DNA of 64,000 nucleotides from Pseudomonas sp. (GTDB taxonomy: Bacteria; Pseudomonadota; Gammaproteobacteria; Pseudomonadales; Pseudomonadaceae): NCBI RefSeq assembly GCF_030690725.1, contig NZ_JAUYGD010000037.1, forward strand, positions 1-64,000, given 5' to 3'. A program made the translations under genes and the position numbers. The notes under the pieces were generated by a model that did no database searches, had not been told where the DNA came from, and worked only from the letters and a program-made list of their open reading frames with translations. This document shows, in pieces, positions 31,078-40,692 of the stretch (the stretch's first letter is position 1; the number at the start of each line of letters is the position of its first letter).

Positions 31078-32801
31078 AGTTCCGGCCCCATGGAGAAATG
31101 CAGGCGCACACCGCCCTGATCATCCAGCGGATGCGCCAGGTCAAGGCGCAATGGCCCCAACGGCGACACCCAGCGCACGCCAACGCCCACCGCGCTTTTT
31201 AGCGAGGGAATTTCCAGCGAATCGAAGGTATTGCCCTGGTCGAAGAAGCTCGCCAAGCGCCAGCGCTCGGTCAGGCTGTATTGGTATTCCAGGCTGCTGG
31301 TAAACAGATAGCGCCCGCCGATCTTGTCGCCGGCACGGTTCTCCGGCGACAGGCTCTGGTAGTCATAACCGCGCACGCTCTGGTCGCCCCCGGCGAAGAA
31401 GCGCAGCGACGGCGGCACCTTGGCAAAGCCATCGGATTCAGTGCCGCCCACTTGCACCCGGCCGAGCAGTCGATGGCGGTTAAAGACAGTGGTTAGCCCC
31501 TTGAGCTGGATATTGCCGTGCAACACATTGGCATCGGACAACAGCCCCTTGGCCGCGCCAGACAGATCGAGTTGCAGGCGATAGCCGTGGTTGGGGTCGA
31601 TCTGGTTGTCACTGTGCAGATAGGAATAACTCAGGCCCGGCATCAACAGCGTGCTGGTGCCGGCGTCGTCACCGAGGTCGTACTGTTCGTGCCGCCACTT
31701 CAGCGAGAGCACGCGCTGCCAGCCGCTGTCGAGCTTGCTGTGCCATTCCGGGCCGAAGGTCAGCAGGCGGCTACTGCTGTCGGTATTGGCCAGGTCTTCG
31801 GCCTGGTAACCGCCGGCCACGCGCAGTTTGTCGGTCAGCGGTGGATCGAGCGGCACGTCGTACCACAGGCCGACATTCTGCCGTGGCGCCGACAGCTCGA
31901 ACTCCGCGCCATAGCTATGCCCCTGCGGGTTGGCCCAGTGCCGCGTCCAGTTGGCCCGGCCACGCGGGCCAACGTCGGTGGAAAACCCCAAGCCCAACCC
32001 CATGCTGCGCGGCTTGCGCGCCTGCAATTGAACCTGCACCGGGATCTGTTCGGCGGCAGCGCTGCCAGGGTTGGCATCCACCTGTACCGACTCGAAATAG
32101 CCGCTGGAGCGCAGCGCCTGATACAGCTCGGCAATCAGCGCCGAGTCGTAGGGTGTGTCGGCCGGGAACGGCACCATGCGCTGCAGCAACTGCTCATCGA
32201 ACGGCGCATCGCCGACAAAACTCACTTCACCCAGTTGGTAACGCGGCCCGCTGAGATAGATCAGCTCGATATCGGCAACCCCGGCGGCGGGGTCGATGCT
32301 CAGTCGCTGCTGACTAAAGCGCCCGGCGAAGAAGCCATAGCGCGAGGCCTGATTCTGAATCTCGCGCTTGGCCGTGTCGTAACGCCCGTGATTGAGCTGC
32401 GCGCCGCTGCGCAGCTGCGGGTCATTGGGCGTGCGAAAGGCGCGCAGCTGCGCGGCAGGCCCGTCGACGCGCACCACCACATCACGTAACCGCACCGGTT
32501 CACCGGGCTGGATGCGCAGGGTCAGGCGCGGTGTCGTGCCCTCGCTGACTTCGCTGCTGATCTGCGCCTGGTAGTAGCCCAGGGCCTGGGCGGCTTTTTC
32601 CGCCTGGTTCTCGGCGACTCGGCGAAAACGCTGCAGGGCCTCGGCATCGCGCTCGCCCAGGCTGCCGATATAGCCCTCGATATTGCTTTTCAGCGCGCTA
32701 TTGGCCGGTTCAACCCGCACACGCAACTGCGCTTCGGCCAGGGCCGTAGCACTCAGCAGCAGGAGAAACAGCCCGGCGAGAAGGTTGGGAAAAACACACA
32801 T
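31074..32801 (-). CDS. tamA: Autotransporter assembly factor TamA (Omp85 family)
   Basis: A 575-residue outer-membrane protein with a signal peptide (about 1-22, ending ATALAEAQ), three POTRA-like domains in the first ~230 residues (for example SEGTTPRLTLRIQPGEPVRL and RYQLGEVSFVGDAPFDEQLL) and a C-terminal 16-strand barrel with the Omp85 lid motif RFFAGGDQSVRGYDYQSL. The last residues HFSMGPEL end in a hydrophobic strand signal. It partners TamB. First gene of the tamAB operon. A long hairpin lies just upstream, separating it from the neighbouring acetyltransferase gene. Confidence 0.95.
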   Translation of the reverse strand: MCVFPNLLAGLFLLLLSATALAEAQLRVRVEPANSALKSNIEGYIGSLGERDAEALQRFRRVAENQAEKAAQALGYYQAQISSEVSEGTTPRLTLRIQPGEPVRLRDVVVRVDGPAAQLRAFRTPNDPQLRSGAQLNHGRYDTAKREIQNQASRYGFFAGRFSQQRLSIDPAAGVADIELIYLSGPRYQLGEVSFVGDAPFDEQLLQRMVPFPADTPYDSALIAELYQALRSSGYFESVQVDANPGSAAAEQIPVQVQLQARKPRSMGLGLGFSTDVGPRGRANWTRHWANPQGHSYGAEFELSAPRQNVGLWYDVPLDPPLTDKLRVAGGYQAEDLANTDSSSRLLTFGPEWHSKLDSGWQRVLSLKWRHEQYDLGDDAGTSTLLMPGLSYSYLHSDNQIDPNHGYRLQLDLSGAAKGLLSDANVLHGNIQLKGLTTVFNRHRLLGRVQVGGTESDGFAKVPPSLRFFAGGDQSVRGYDYQSLSPENRAGDKIGGRYLFTSSLEYQYSLTERWRLASFFDQGNTFDSLEIPSLKSAVGVGVRWVSPLGPLRLDLAHPLDDQGGVRLHFSMGPEL

Positions 32802-32861
32802 GAGGGCGATGCTAGCACGAGCTCAGGGCCGACTTAGAGCACCAGTGCTGGCAAATAGTTG

Positions 32862-32893
32862 CGACTCGATGTGTCGGTAAACACATCGAGTCG
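32862..32893 (-). terminator. 13-bp perfect hairpin after the acetyltransferase gene
   Basis: CGACTCGATGTGT and ACACATCGAGTCG pair perfectly around a 6-base loop, 8 bases past the stop of the minus-strand acetyltransferase gene. The T-run is weak, so it is a likely but not certain terminator. Confidence 0.6.
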
Positions 32894-32900
32894 GCCATTC

Positions 32901-33542
32901 TCAGGCGCTGGCCTTGATTGCTTCTTGCGGGCTGGGATGGAAAAACACGTGCTCGATAATCGGGCCAATGGCCACTTCGCCGATTTCCTCGTAGCCCTGA
33001 CGCTTATAGAAATCCAGGTAATGTCCATTGCCTGTATCCAGTACCACGCCCTGGGAACTGGCGTCTTCGGCGCACCAGTTGTGCAGCGCCTCAAGCAGTT
33101 GCTCGCCGAGGTGTTTGCCCTGGTATTCCGGGTGAATGCCCAGCAGTGGCAGTACGTGATACGGCCCCGGCGGCAGGCAGGCGATCACCGCGTCGTGATA
33201 TTCCAGATAACGCTTGGTGCAGCGAAAACCAGCGGTCAGCAGCATGCGCATGCGCCAGCCCCAGCTTTCGGTGATGTCCATGCGCCGCTGCGGCGGTGCG
33301 ATCAGCGCCATGCCGATCAGGCGGTCGTCGATCAGCAGGCCAATGGCCGGCAGGTCCTCATTAAAGTGCTGCTGCACCAGCTCGCGCACAGTGGCGCGCA
33401 CACGCTGGTCATAGCCGGGACGCTCGGCTTCAAACAGGTAGGCGAAGGTGGGGTCGTGGCGGTAGGCGTGGTACAGCAGCGAGCGTGCTTCGCGGGCATA
33501 ACCGCCATCGAGCATGCGTACTTCGGCGAGACTGTTGGGCAT
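32901..33542 (-). CDS. GNAT family N-acetyltransferase
   Basis: A 213-residue protein with the GNAT acetyl-CoA motif LGIHPEYQGKHLGEQLLEALH (Q/R-x-x-G-x-G/L) and motif B VVLDTGNGHYLDFYKRQGYEEIG. The N-terminal part (EARSLLYHAYRHDPTFAYLFEAERPG) forms the variable substrate side. The substrate is unknown. It is divergent from xthA across 143 bases and terminates at a strong hairpin. It lies upstream of tamAB in the same direction but the hairpin argues against co-transcription. Confidence 0.85.
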   Translation of the reverse strand: MPNSLAEVRMLDGGYAREARSLLYHAYRHDPTFAYLFEAERPGYDQRVRATVRELVQQHFNEDLPAIGLLIDDRLIGMALIAPPQRRMDITESWGWRMRMLLTAGFRCTKRYLEYHDAVIACLPPGPYHVLPLLGIHPEYQGKHLGEQLLEALHNWCAEDASSQGVVLDTGNGHYLDFYKRQGYEEIGEVAIGPIIEHVFFHPSPQEAIKASA

Positions 33543-33685
33543 CTGCTTGACCTCTGTTGTTCTTGATTTACTGGGCCTGCAGCCACGTTAGCACCGCGCA
33601 CCCAGCACCGCCACAGGCTGGCCGGCAGGGCCGCTAATCGGCTAGCATCGCTGGCTTTCCAGAGCCACAGCCAGGACTGCCGCCC

Positions 33686-34501
33686 ATGAAGATCGTCTCC
33701 TTCAATATCAATGGCCTGCGTGCACGCCCCCATCAACTGGCAGCATTGATCGAGAAACACCAGCCGGATGTGATCGGCCTGCAGGAAACCAAGGTGGCCG
33801 ACGAGCAGTTCCCTGAGGCGGATATCCGCCAGCTCGGCTACCACGTGCATTACCACGGCCAGAAAGGCCACTACGGCGTCGCCCTGCTCTCGCGCCAGGA
33901 ACCACTGAGCCTGCACAAGGGTTTTCCCGGCGATGCCGAAGACGCGCAGCGGCGCTTTATCTACGGCACCTTCGCCGATGCCCAGGGCAACCCGGTCACG
34001 GTAATGAATGGCTATTTCCCGCAGGGCGAAAGCCGCGACCACCCGACCAAGTTCCCGGCCAAGCAGCGCTTCTATGCCGACCTGCAGCAACTGCTGCTCA
34101 GCCAGTTCAGCCCCGAGCAGGCGTTGGTGGTGATGGGCGATATCAATATCTCGCCGGAAGACTGCGACATCGGCATCGGTGAACCCAATCGCTTGCGCTG
34201 GCTGAAAACCGGTAAATGCAGCTTCCTGCCGGAAGAGCGCGAGTGGTTGGCCACCCTGAAGAACTGGGGTCTGGTCGACAGCTTCCGCCACCTCAACCCG
34301 GCGGTGAATGACCGCTTCAGCTGGTTCGATTATCGCAGCCGCGGTTTCGAGGACGAACCCAAGCGCGGCCTGCGCATCGACGTGATTCTCGCCTCCCAGG
34401 CACTGCAGGAGCGGATCAAGGACGCCGGCGTCGACTACGACCTGCGCGGCATGGAAAAGCCATCGGACCACGCGCCGATCTGGCTGGAGCTGGTGCAGTA
34501 A
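33686..34501 (+). CDS. xthA: Exodeoxyribonuclease III
   Basis: A 271-residue exonuclease/endonuclease/phosphatase fold enzyme with the complete AP-endonuclease active site: E34 in GLQETK, Y110 in NGYFPQG, D152 and N154 in MGDINISP, D232 in RIDVILAS and D261-H262 in SDHAPIW. It cleaves abasic sites and acts as a 3'-5' exonuclease in base excision repair. The length matches the E. coli enzyme (268). The ATG has AGGA 9 bases upstream. The gene ends in a terminator hairpin that also contains a Pho-box-like word. Confidence 0.95.
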   Translation: MKIVSFNINGLRARPHQLAALIEKHQPDVIGLQETKVADEQFPEADIRQLGYHVHYHGQKGHYGVALLSRQEPLSLHKGFPGDAEDAQRRFIYGTFADAQGNPVTVMNGYFPQGESRDHPTKFPAKQRFYADLQQLLLSQFSPEQALVVMGDINISPEDCDIGIGEPNRLRWLKTGKCSFLPEEREWLATLKNWGLVDSFRHLNPAVNDRFSWFDYRSRGFEDEPKRGLRIDVILASQALQERIKDAGVDYDLRGMEKPSDHAPIWLELVQ

Positions 34502-34527
34502 CCCTGTAGTAGAGCCTTCACATAGAT

Positions 34528-34557
34528 AAGTGACTGTCATATTGCAGTCACTTTTTT
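34528..34557 (+). terminator. xthA terminator
   Basis: A 9-bp perfect stem (AAGTGACTG and CAGTCACTT with an 8-base loop) followed by TTTT forms a standard intrinsic terminator 27 bases after xthA. Confidence 0.88.
34534..34551 (+). promoter_or_regulatory. Pho-box-like sequence upstream of the PstS-OmpA gene
   Basis: CTGTCAT, 4 bases, CAGTCAC: the first half is a perfect Pho-box heptamer and the second matches 5 of 7. It lies 55 bases before the phosphate-binding-type gene but is embedded in the xthA terminator stem, so the match may be partly accidental. Confidence 0.4.
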
Positions 34558-34605
34558 GTCTTATCGTCGCGGCACTTTCACTCACCCATATAAGGTGTTT
34601 GCCGC

Positions 34606-35988
34606 ATGTTGCGCGCCTGCTCTGCCTTCGAACGTGATACCTGGATTCGCACCGTCAGCTTTCTGCTGCTCGGCTCCATCTGCTACGCCCTGCCCTGGTC
34701 GGTATTTGCCGCCCTGCCCATCCCCAGTGACAACAGCAGCGTGCTGCGTATACAGGGCTCCAACACCATCGGCGCGCGGCTTGGCCCGGCGCTGGTCAAA
34801 GGCCTATTCGAAGAACAGGGGCTGAGCGCCATTCGCATCGAAGCGGGCGCGGCGGAAAACGAGCAGAAGATCATCGGTAAGACCGCCGATGGCCGCAGCG
34901 TAAGCATTGAAGTGGCGGCCCACGGTTCGGGCACCGGCTTTACTTCGCTGGCCGACGGCAGCGCCGAACTGGCCGCCTCGTCCCGGCCGATCAAGGACAG
35001 TGAAGCCACCAGCCTGCTGAGTCTGGGCGACCTGAAAAGCGCCAGCGCCGAGCAGATCATCGCCCTCGATGGCCTGGCCATCATCCTGCATCCAAGCAAT
35101 CCGCTGGCGGCGCTGAACACCGCGCAGCTGGCGCAAATATTTGCCGGCGAGATCAACGACTGGGCACAACTCGGTGCGCCCGCCGGAGCCATCAACCTGT
35201 ACGCCCGTGATGACAAATCCGGCACCTTCGACACCTTCAAGGAGTTGGTACTCAGCGCCAACGGCAAAGCCCTGGCTGCCAACGCCAAACGCTTCGAGTC
35301 CAGCGAAAAACTCTCCGACTCGGTCAGCCAGGACCCTAACGGCATCGGCTTTATCGGCCTGCCTTATATCCGCCAGGCCAAGGCCGTGGCGATTGCCGCC
35401 GGCGACTCGCAACCGATGCTGCCGAGTCTGACCCTGATTGCCACCGAGGATTACCCGCTGTCGCGCCGGCTGTTTCTGTATAACCAGCCGGAGCTGAGCA
35501 ACCCCTGGGGCCGTGCATTGGTGCAGTTCGCCCACAGTACCCGTGGCCAGGCGATTGTCGACCAGAGCGGCTTTATCGCGCAGACCGTGCAGGCGGTGAA
35601 AATCCCCGCCAATGCGCAAATGCCGGCGAACTACCAGGATCTAGCGAAGAACGCTCAACGCCTGTCGGTGAACTTCCGCTTTCAGGAAGGCAGCGCCAAC
35701 CTAGACAACAAGGCCCTGCGCGACCTCAACCGGCTGATGACCTACCTGCGCGAGCAGGACAAGCTGCACGACAAGGTGGTGCTGGTGGGCTTCGGCGATG
35801 CCAAGGCCGACACCGCTCGCGCCGAGCTGCTATCGAAACTGCGTGCTATGGCCGTGCGCCGTGAGCTGAACAAGGGTGGCGTGATCTTCCGCGACATCAT
35901 CGGCATGGGCGATGAGCTGCCGGTAGCGGCCAACAGCGGCGATGACGGGCGAATCAAGAACCGCCGGGTGGAAGTCTGGGTTTACTAA
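34606..35988 (+). CDS. PstS-like phosphate-binding protein fused to OmpA domain
   Basis: A 460-residue exported protein. After a signal region (to about residue 36), residues ~45-330 form a PstS-type solute-binding domain: VLRIQGSNTIGARLGPALVK, the phosphate-site motif YARDDKSGTFDTF and NGIGFIGLPYIRQAK. Residues ~350-460 form an OmpA-like peptidoglycan-binding domain (VNFRFQEGSANLDNKAL and DDGRIKNRRVEVWVY, with the NRRVEV motif). The fusion should tether a phosphate-binding lobe to the cell wall. There are no pstCAB genes nearby. Phosphate control through the upstream Pho-box-like site is plausible. Use in capture or sensing rather than classical transport is inference. Confidence 0.88.
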   Translation: MLRACSAFERDTWIRTVSFLLLGSICYALPWSVFAALPIPSDNSSVLRIQGSNTIGARLGPALVKGLFEEQGLSAIRIEAGAAENEQKIIGKTADGRSVSIEVAAHGSGTGFTSLADGSAELAASSRPIKDSEATSLLSLGDLKSASAEQIIALDGLAIILHPSNPLAALNTAQLAQIFAGEINDWAQLGAPAGAINLYARDDKSGTFDTFKELVLSANGKALAANAKRFESSEKLSDSVSQDPNGIGFIGLPYIRQAKAVAIAAGDSQPMLPSLTLIATEDYPLSRRLFLYNQPELSNPWGRALVQFAHSTRGQAIVDQSGFIAQTVQAVKIPANAQMPANYQDLAKNAQRLSVNFRFQEGSANLDNKALRDLNRLMTYLREQDKLHDKVVLVGFGDAKADTARAELLSKLRAMAVRRELNKGGVIFRDIIGMGDELPVAANSGDDGRIKNRRVEVWVY

Positions 35989-36110
35989 GCCTGGAATCAC
36001 CCCCACAGAAAACCCGGCGTTGTTTGCAGGTATTGCTGCATCAGGCAGTGATTAACAGCGCCGAGTGGCTAAGCTGAACAGACTTTCTCGCCTCTATTTG
36101 AGGTTCTGCC

Positions 36111-36860
36111 ATGCCCGCTAAACCTCTGCGGCTGATCCTGCTGCTGGCTCTGCTGCTCGTACAAACCGCCCAGGCCGAGGTGTTTCGGGTGTTTGGCGCA
36201 CACGATGGCTTCCCCAAGTACTTTGAGGAGGATGGCGAGGCCAAGGGCATTGTCGTGGACATCAGCAAACATTGCCTGAACCAGATGCAGGTGCCCTATC
36301 AGATCCAGCTCTTGCCGTGGAAACGCGCCTACACCATGGCTGAGCGCAGTGAAGGCGGCGTGATCGGCTTGTCGATCAGTGATGAGCGCCTGACTCTGTT
36401 CGACTTTTCTGAGCCGATCTTCACTGAACATATCGTGCTGGTGGTGCAGAAAGGCCGCGAGTTTCCCTACCAGAACATCATTGACCTCAAAGACAAGCTG
36501 ATCGGCGCCACTATCGGCACCAGCTATGGCACTGCGTATGACGAAGCCGTGGCCAACGGCACCCTGACCATCGTCGGTTTCAACGACACCCGCAGCGGCC
36601 TGGGTATGCTGCAGCGTGAACGCATCGATGCGATCCTGCTTGGCTCCAGCGTCGATATCCGCAGGCTCGCCCAGAGCTGGCCTGGTCTGCATCCGGATGC
36701 CTTCACCACCTTACCGGTGCCATTCAAGAGCGACAGCAAGCACATGGGCATTGCCAAAGCGCTGAAGATGGGCTGGTTCCTCGAGCAGTTCAATCAGTGC
36801 CTGAAAAATGGCCACGACACCGGGATTTTTGCCCCGATCATCTACCAGTACAGCAACTGA
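36111..36860 (+). CDS. Periplasmic amino-acid-type solute-binding protein (SBP_bac_3), orphan
   Basis: A 249-residue protein with a signal peptide (about 1-22, LLLVQTAQAEVF) and the SBP_bac_3 fold: GIVVDISKHCLNQMQVPY, the hinge ISDERLTLFDFSEPIF and KLIGATIGTSYGTAYDE. These usually bind amino acids or small polar ligands. An internal C-L-N-Q-M and a second Cys (FNQCLKNG) could form a disulfide. No ABC permease or ATPase is adjacent; such lone copies in pseudomonads are common. The gene is preceded by GGTTC and the start MPAKPLRLILLLAL is the only good signal-peptide start. Confidence 0.82.
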   Translation: MPAKPLRLILLLALLLVQTAQAEVFRVFGAHDGFPKYFEEDGEAKGIVVDISKHCLNQMQVPYQIQLLPWKRAYTMAERSEGGVIGLSISDERLTLFDFSEPIFTEHIVLVVQKGREFPYQNIIDLKDKLIGATIGTSYGTAYDEAVANGTLTIVGFNDTRSGLGMLQRERIDAILLGSSVDIRRLAQSWPGLHPDAFTTLPVPFKSDSKHMGIAKALKMGWFLEQFNQCLKNGHDTGIFAPIIYQYSN

Positions 36861-37008
36861 AATCCCCCGCTCCTGCGCTTGCCAAGTTCGCCGCCAAGGC
36901 CTATTGCTTAATCAGCGTGACGCCGGGCCCCTCTGGCGGTGAGCCTTCACCGTGATGTCGGAGTCACTGAGTTGATTTTCAACTTAGGCAGACATTCGAG
37001 GTGGCTCC

Positions 37009-37992
37009 ATGGATAGCCTGACAAGCATGCTCACAACCCCACTGTTTGGCACCCCTGGCTGGTTCTGGCTGGCCTTTTTGCTGATCATTCTCGGCCTCTT
37101 GATACTCGACCTCGGCGTGCTGCACCGCGATCAGCACGAGATCGAGATGCGCGAGAGCCTGCTGCTATACAGCGGCTATTTCAGCGTTGGCCTGGCCTTT
37201 GGCGGCTGGATCTGGTTGCAGCTGGGCGCGACCAAGGCGCTGAAGTTCTACACCGGCTTTCTGGTCGAGCAATCGCTCTCGATGGACAACGTGTTCGTTA
37301 TGGCGGTGATTCTCAACTTCTTCGCCATCCCCAGGCGCTATCAACACCGCGTGCTGTTCTGGGGCATTCTCGGGGTGATCGTGCTGCGCGCAACGATGAT
37401 CGGCCTGGGCACGGCGCTGGTGCAGAACTTCGAATGGGTGCTGTACCTGTTCGGCGCGTTTCTGCTGTTTACCGGCGTACGCATGCTTTCGGCCAAGGAA
37501 GAACAGCACCCCGACCTCAGCCAGAACCGCCTACTGCAGTTTCTGCGCAGGCATATTCGAGTAACCGAGGATATGCACGAGGGCCGCTTTCTTGTTCGCC
37601 AGCCGGATAGAAAAACAGGCAAGCACCTGCTGCATGCCACCCCGCTGCTGCTGGCGCTGGTGCTGATCGAGCTGGCCGACCTGGTGTTTGCCGTGGACAG
37701 CGTGCCGGCGGTGCTGGCCATCTCCCAGGACCCGTTTATCGTCTACACCTCAAACATCTTTGCGATTCTCGGCCTGCGCGCGCTGTACTTTGCCCTGGCG
37801 GCGCTGATGCACCGTTTTATCTACCTGAAATACGCCCTGGCACTGGTGCTGATGTTTATCGGTGGCAAGATCTTTCTCCACGACATGATCAAGGTGCCCG
37901 CCCTGCTCTCGCTGTGCATGACCCTCGGCTTGCTGGCGGGCGGAGTGGTACTGTCGCTACTGAAAACCCGCGCACCCAGGCAGGAGCATTGA
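37009..37992 (+). CDS. TerC/Alx family metal homeostasis membrane protein
   Basis: A 327-residue membrane protein with about nine spans. The TerC signature FLVEQSLSMDNVFVMAVIL (acidic SxDN in the membrane) and the repeated LADLVFAVDSVPAVLAIS are both present, giving the two Asp-bearing half-sites. Alx/TerC proteins take part in manganese export or in the co-translocational metalation of exoenzymes. In E. coli alx is under a manganese riboswitch; the 148 bases before this gene have a short hairpin but no recognisable yybP-ykoY core. A small gene follows after 4 bases. Confidence 0.92.
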   Translation: MDSLTSMLTTPLFGTPGWFWLAFLLIILGLLILDLGVLHRDQHEIEMRESLLLYSGYFSVGLAFGGWIWLQLGATKALKFYTGFLVEQSLSMDNVFVMAVILNFFAIPRRYQHRVLFWGILGVIVLRATMIGLGTALVQNFEWVLYLFGAFLLFTGVRMLSAKEEQHPDLSQNRLLQFLRRHIRVTEDMHEGRFLVRQPDRKTGKHLLHATPLLLALVLIELADLVFAVDSVPAVLAISQDPFIVYTSNIFAILGLRALYFALAALMHRFIYLKYALALVLMFIGGKIFLHDMIKVPALLSLCMTLGLLAGGVVLSLLKTRAPRQEH

Positions 37993-37996
37993 TCGT

Positions 37997-38200
37997 TTGA
38001 GTTCACCGAGCATCGTTATTGAGCCGCTGGTGCAGCGCGGCAAGCTGCGTTGGCAAGTGCGCATGGGCCGCCGCAGCCTGATCTTCCATCAGGAGCAAGC
38101 CGCTCGCGCCTTCGCGGCGCAGTTGCATATGCGCCTGCTCTGGCTGCAACAAAGCGCTAATCCCGATGATGAGTTTGCTCCGCCGGGAACACCGCATTAG
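37997..38200 (+). CDS. Small conserved-looking protein downstream of terC
   Basis: A 67-residue basic protein (IEPLVQRGKLRWQVRMGRRSLIFHQEQAARAF) of unknown function. It starts from TTG at 37997, with AGGAG 10 bases upstream inside the terC tail, so it is translated from the terC transcript. A strong bidirectional terminator follows, closing the unit. Good codon bias and ribosome-site spacing support a real gene. The strand pattern suggests a compact beta-rich fold; nothing more can be said. Confidence 0.65.
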   Translation: MSSPSIVIEPLVQRGKLRWQVRMGRRSLIFHQEQAARAFAAQLHMRLLWLQQSANPDDEFAPPGTPH

Positions 38201-38209
38201 CCATAACGC

Positions 38210-38242
38210 ACAAGGCCCGCAAATGCGGGCCTTGTGGTTTTT
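38210..38242. terminator. Bidirectional terminator
   Basis: A perfect 11-bp GC-rich stem (ACAAGGCCCGC with GCGGGCCTTGT, AAAT loop) is followed by GGTTTTT. It sits between the terC unit and the convergent acyl-CoA dehydrogenase gene. Confidence 0.92.
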
Positions 38243-38254
38243 CAGTGACGCGCT

Positions 38255-39484
38255 TTAGCGGCTGGCGTTCATCACTTCTTTCGACACGTACTTGCCGATC
38301 TCGAACTTACCGATGGCCGCGCGGTGCACTTCATCCGGGCCGTCAGCCAGGCGCAAGGTGCGCTGCATGGCGTACCAGTAGGCCAGCGGGAAGTCGTTGG
38401 AAACCCCGGCGCCACCGTGGATCTGGATTGCACGGTCGATCACCTTCAGCGCCACATTCGGTGCGACCACCTTGATCTGAGCGATTTCACTGGCGGCAAT
38501 CTTGTTGCCCACGGTGTCCATCATATAAGCCGCGTTCAGGGTCAGCAGGCGGGCCATATTGATCTCCATGCGCGAATCAGCGATGTGATCGATATTGCCG
38601 CCCAGGCGGGCCAGCGGCTTACCGAAGGCAGTGCGGTTGATCGAGCGCTCGCACATCAACTTCAGCGCGCGCTCGGCCATGCCGATGGAACGCATGCAGT
38701 GGTGGATACGGCCTGGGCCAAGGCGACCCTGGGCAATCTCGAAACCACGGCCCTCGCCCAGCAGCACGTTCTCGTACGGTACGCGGACGTTTTCGAACAG
38801 TACTTCGGCATGGCCGTGTGGCGCGTCGTCGTAGCCAAATACCGGCAGCGGGCGCAGCACTTTCACGCCTGGGGCATCCATCGGCACCAGAATCATCGAG
38901 TGTTGTTGATGGCGCGGGCCATCCGGGTTGGTCAGGCCCATAAAGATCATGATCTTGCAGCGCGGATCGCAAGCGCCGGAAGTCCACCACTTGCGGCCGT
39001 TGATCACCCACTCATCGCCCTGGCGCACGGCGCTGGCCTGCATATTGGTGGCATCGGAGGACGCTACGCCTGGCTCGGTCATGGCGAAAGCGGAACGGAT
39101 GGTGCCGTCCAGCAGCGGCTTGAGCCACTGCTCTTTCTGCGCTTCGTTGGCGTAACGCACCAGCACTTCCATATTGCCTGTATCTGGCGCGGCGCAGTTG
39201 AACGGCTCAGCACCGATCAACGAGCTGCCCATGATTTCCGCCAGTGGCGCGTATTCAGTGTTGGTCAGGCCGGCGCCCAGCGCGGACTCCGGCAGAAACA
39301 GGTTCCACAGGCCTTCGGCTTTAGCCTTGGCTTTCAACTCTTCCATGATCGCGGTGGGCTGCCAGCGGTCGCCTTCATTGACCTGCTGCTCGAACACGGC
39401 CTCGGCTGGATAGACATGGGTCTCCATAAACGCGGTGACGCGTTCACGCAGCTGCTGAACCTTGGGGGAGTAGGCGAAATCCAT
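38255..39484 (-). CDS. Acyl-CoA dehydrogenase
   Basis: A 409-residue flavoenzyme of the ACAD10/11-like branch. It carries the FAD/substrate signature [17 protein letters not shown] and [18 protein letters not shown], and the C-terminal [19 protein letters not shown] motif. It oxidises an acyl-CoA to the trans-2-enoyl-CoA and passes electrons to ETF. The branch favours longer or branched substrates; the exact one is unknown. The start ATG 39484 lies opposite a divergent LysR gene, 158 bases away, which is likely to regulate it. The signature glutamate position was not assigned with certainty. Confidence 0.9.
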   Translation of the reverse strand: MDFAYSPKVQQLRERVTAFMETHVYPAEAVFEQQVNEGDRWQPTAIMEELKAKAKAEGLWNLFLPESALGAGLTNTEYAPLAEIMGSSLIGAEPFNCAAPDTGNMEVLVRYANEAQKEQWLKPLLDGTIRSAFAMTEPGVASSDATNMQASAVRQGDEWVINGRKWWTSGACDPRCKIMIFMGLTNPDGPRHQQHSMILVPMDAPGVKVLRPLPVFGYDDAPHGHAEVLFENVRVPYENVLLGEGRGFEIAQGRLGPGRIHHCMRSIGMAERALKLMCERSINRTAFGKPLARLGGNIDHIADSRMEINMARLLTLNAAYMMDTVGNKIAASEIAQIKVVAPNVALKVIDRAIQIHGGAGVSNDFPLAYWYAMQRTLRLADGPDEVHRAAIGKFEIGKYVSKEVMNASR

Positions 39485-39642
39485 GATGGCTACCTTCTGA
39501 CGCTGATTTTTGGGGAGTTCGGTGAAGTGGAAATGATGCTAGAACAGGGCTTAGGATTTATCTAATCTATTCTCACCGTGTATAAACATTCATCACCGAT
39601 ATATGATCCACTGATACCGACAACCTGCGGAGCGAGCGTGCA

Positions 39643-40560
39643 ATGAATCTGAACAAGGTCGACCTCAACCTCTTTGTCGTCTTCGATGCCATCTACACCG
39701 AGGCCAATCTGACCCGGGCCGGACAGATCGTCGGCATTACTCAGCCCGCAGTATCCAACGCCCTCGCTCGCCTGCGTGAAACCTTCAATGACCCGCTGTT
39801 TGTGCGTACCGCCCAGGGTATGGTGCCCACGCCCATGGCGCAGAACATCATCGGTCCGGTGCGCAACGCGCTGCAGCAACTGCGCATCTCCGTGCAGGAA
39901 AGCCGCATCTTCAACCCGGGGCAGGCCAACAAGACTTTCCGCATCAGCATGACCGACCTCACCGAGGCCATCGTCCTGCCGCCGCTGTTTCAGCGCCTGC
40001 GCCGCCTGGCGCCGAACGTGAATATCGAGAGCATGCTGGCCCGGCGCCGCGAAACCACTAAAGAGCTGGCCGCTGGCCGCCTGGATTTTGCCGTGGACGC
40101 GCCGCTCAACACCGACCCGCAGGTGCGCCATGTCAAGCTGATGGAGGACCGCTACGTGTGCGCCATGCGCCGTGGCCATCCGCTGGCCAAAGAGAAAATC
40201 AGCCTGGACGAATACATGGGCATGACCCATATCCATATTTCCAGCCGCCGCAGTGGTCTGGGCCACGTCGACCTGGCCCTGGGCCGCATGGGCATCCAGC
40301 GCAAGATCGCCCTGCGCTCGCAGCATTACCTGATGGCCACCACCGTGCTGCAAGGTACCGATATGGCCATGACCGTGCCGGAGCGCTTTGCTCGGCGTAA
40401 CGACCTGCACTTTGTCGAGCTGCCAATCAAGGACATGACGCCGCTGGAGACCCACATCTACTGGCACGAAAGCACCGACCAGGACCCAGCCAACCGCTGG
40501 ATGCGCGAGCAGATCATCGAAATTTCCCAGCAGGCCACGGCCCAGGAAAAGAAAGCCTGA
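39643..40560 (+). CDS. LysR family transcriptional regulator
   Basis: A 305-residue regulator. Residues 1-65 form the winged helix-turn-helix (NLFVVFDAIYTEANLTRAGQ, then ITQPAVSNALARLRETFNDP), and the rest the periplasmic-binding-protein-like effector domain (FRISMTDLTEAIVLPPLF). It resembles the LeuO/NodD-like subgroup by the N-terminal DLNLFVVFDAI motif. It is divergent from the acyl-CoA dehydrogenase across an AT-rich gap that contains TATATGAT and ATCACCGATAT words suitable for LysR sites. The ligand is unknown. Confidence 0.9.
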   Translation: MNLNKVDLNLFVVFDAIYTEANLTRAGQIVGITQPAVSNALARLRETFNDPLFVRTAQGMVPTPMAQNIIGPVRNALQQLRISVQESRIFNPGQANKTFRISMTDLTEAIVLPPLFQRLRRLAPNVNIESMLARRRETTKELAAGRLDFAVDAPLNTDPQVRHVKLMEDRYVCAMRRGHPLAKEKISLDEYMGMTHIHISSRRSGLGHVDLALGRMGIQRKIALRSQHYLMATTVLQGTDMAMTVPERFARRNDLHFVELPIKDMTPLETHIYWHESTDQDPANRWMREQIIEISQQATAQEKKA

Positions 40561-40692
40561 CGGCGAATGCACCGCGCTATTTGTGATCAAGGAAATCGCC
40601 TGCAAGACACCATCACTGTGCTTCAATGGCCTGGACGGCCCTGCCTTTGAAACCGCTGGCGATTAGCTCAGGCGCTGCACGAGGATCACAAC

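Noticed and set aside
36861..37008. Manganese riboswitch (yybP-ykoY) ahead of the TerC gene
   Set aside because: The region has a short CGGTGA/TCACCG hairpin but I could not find the conserved loop sequences of the riboswitch.
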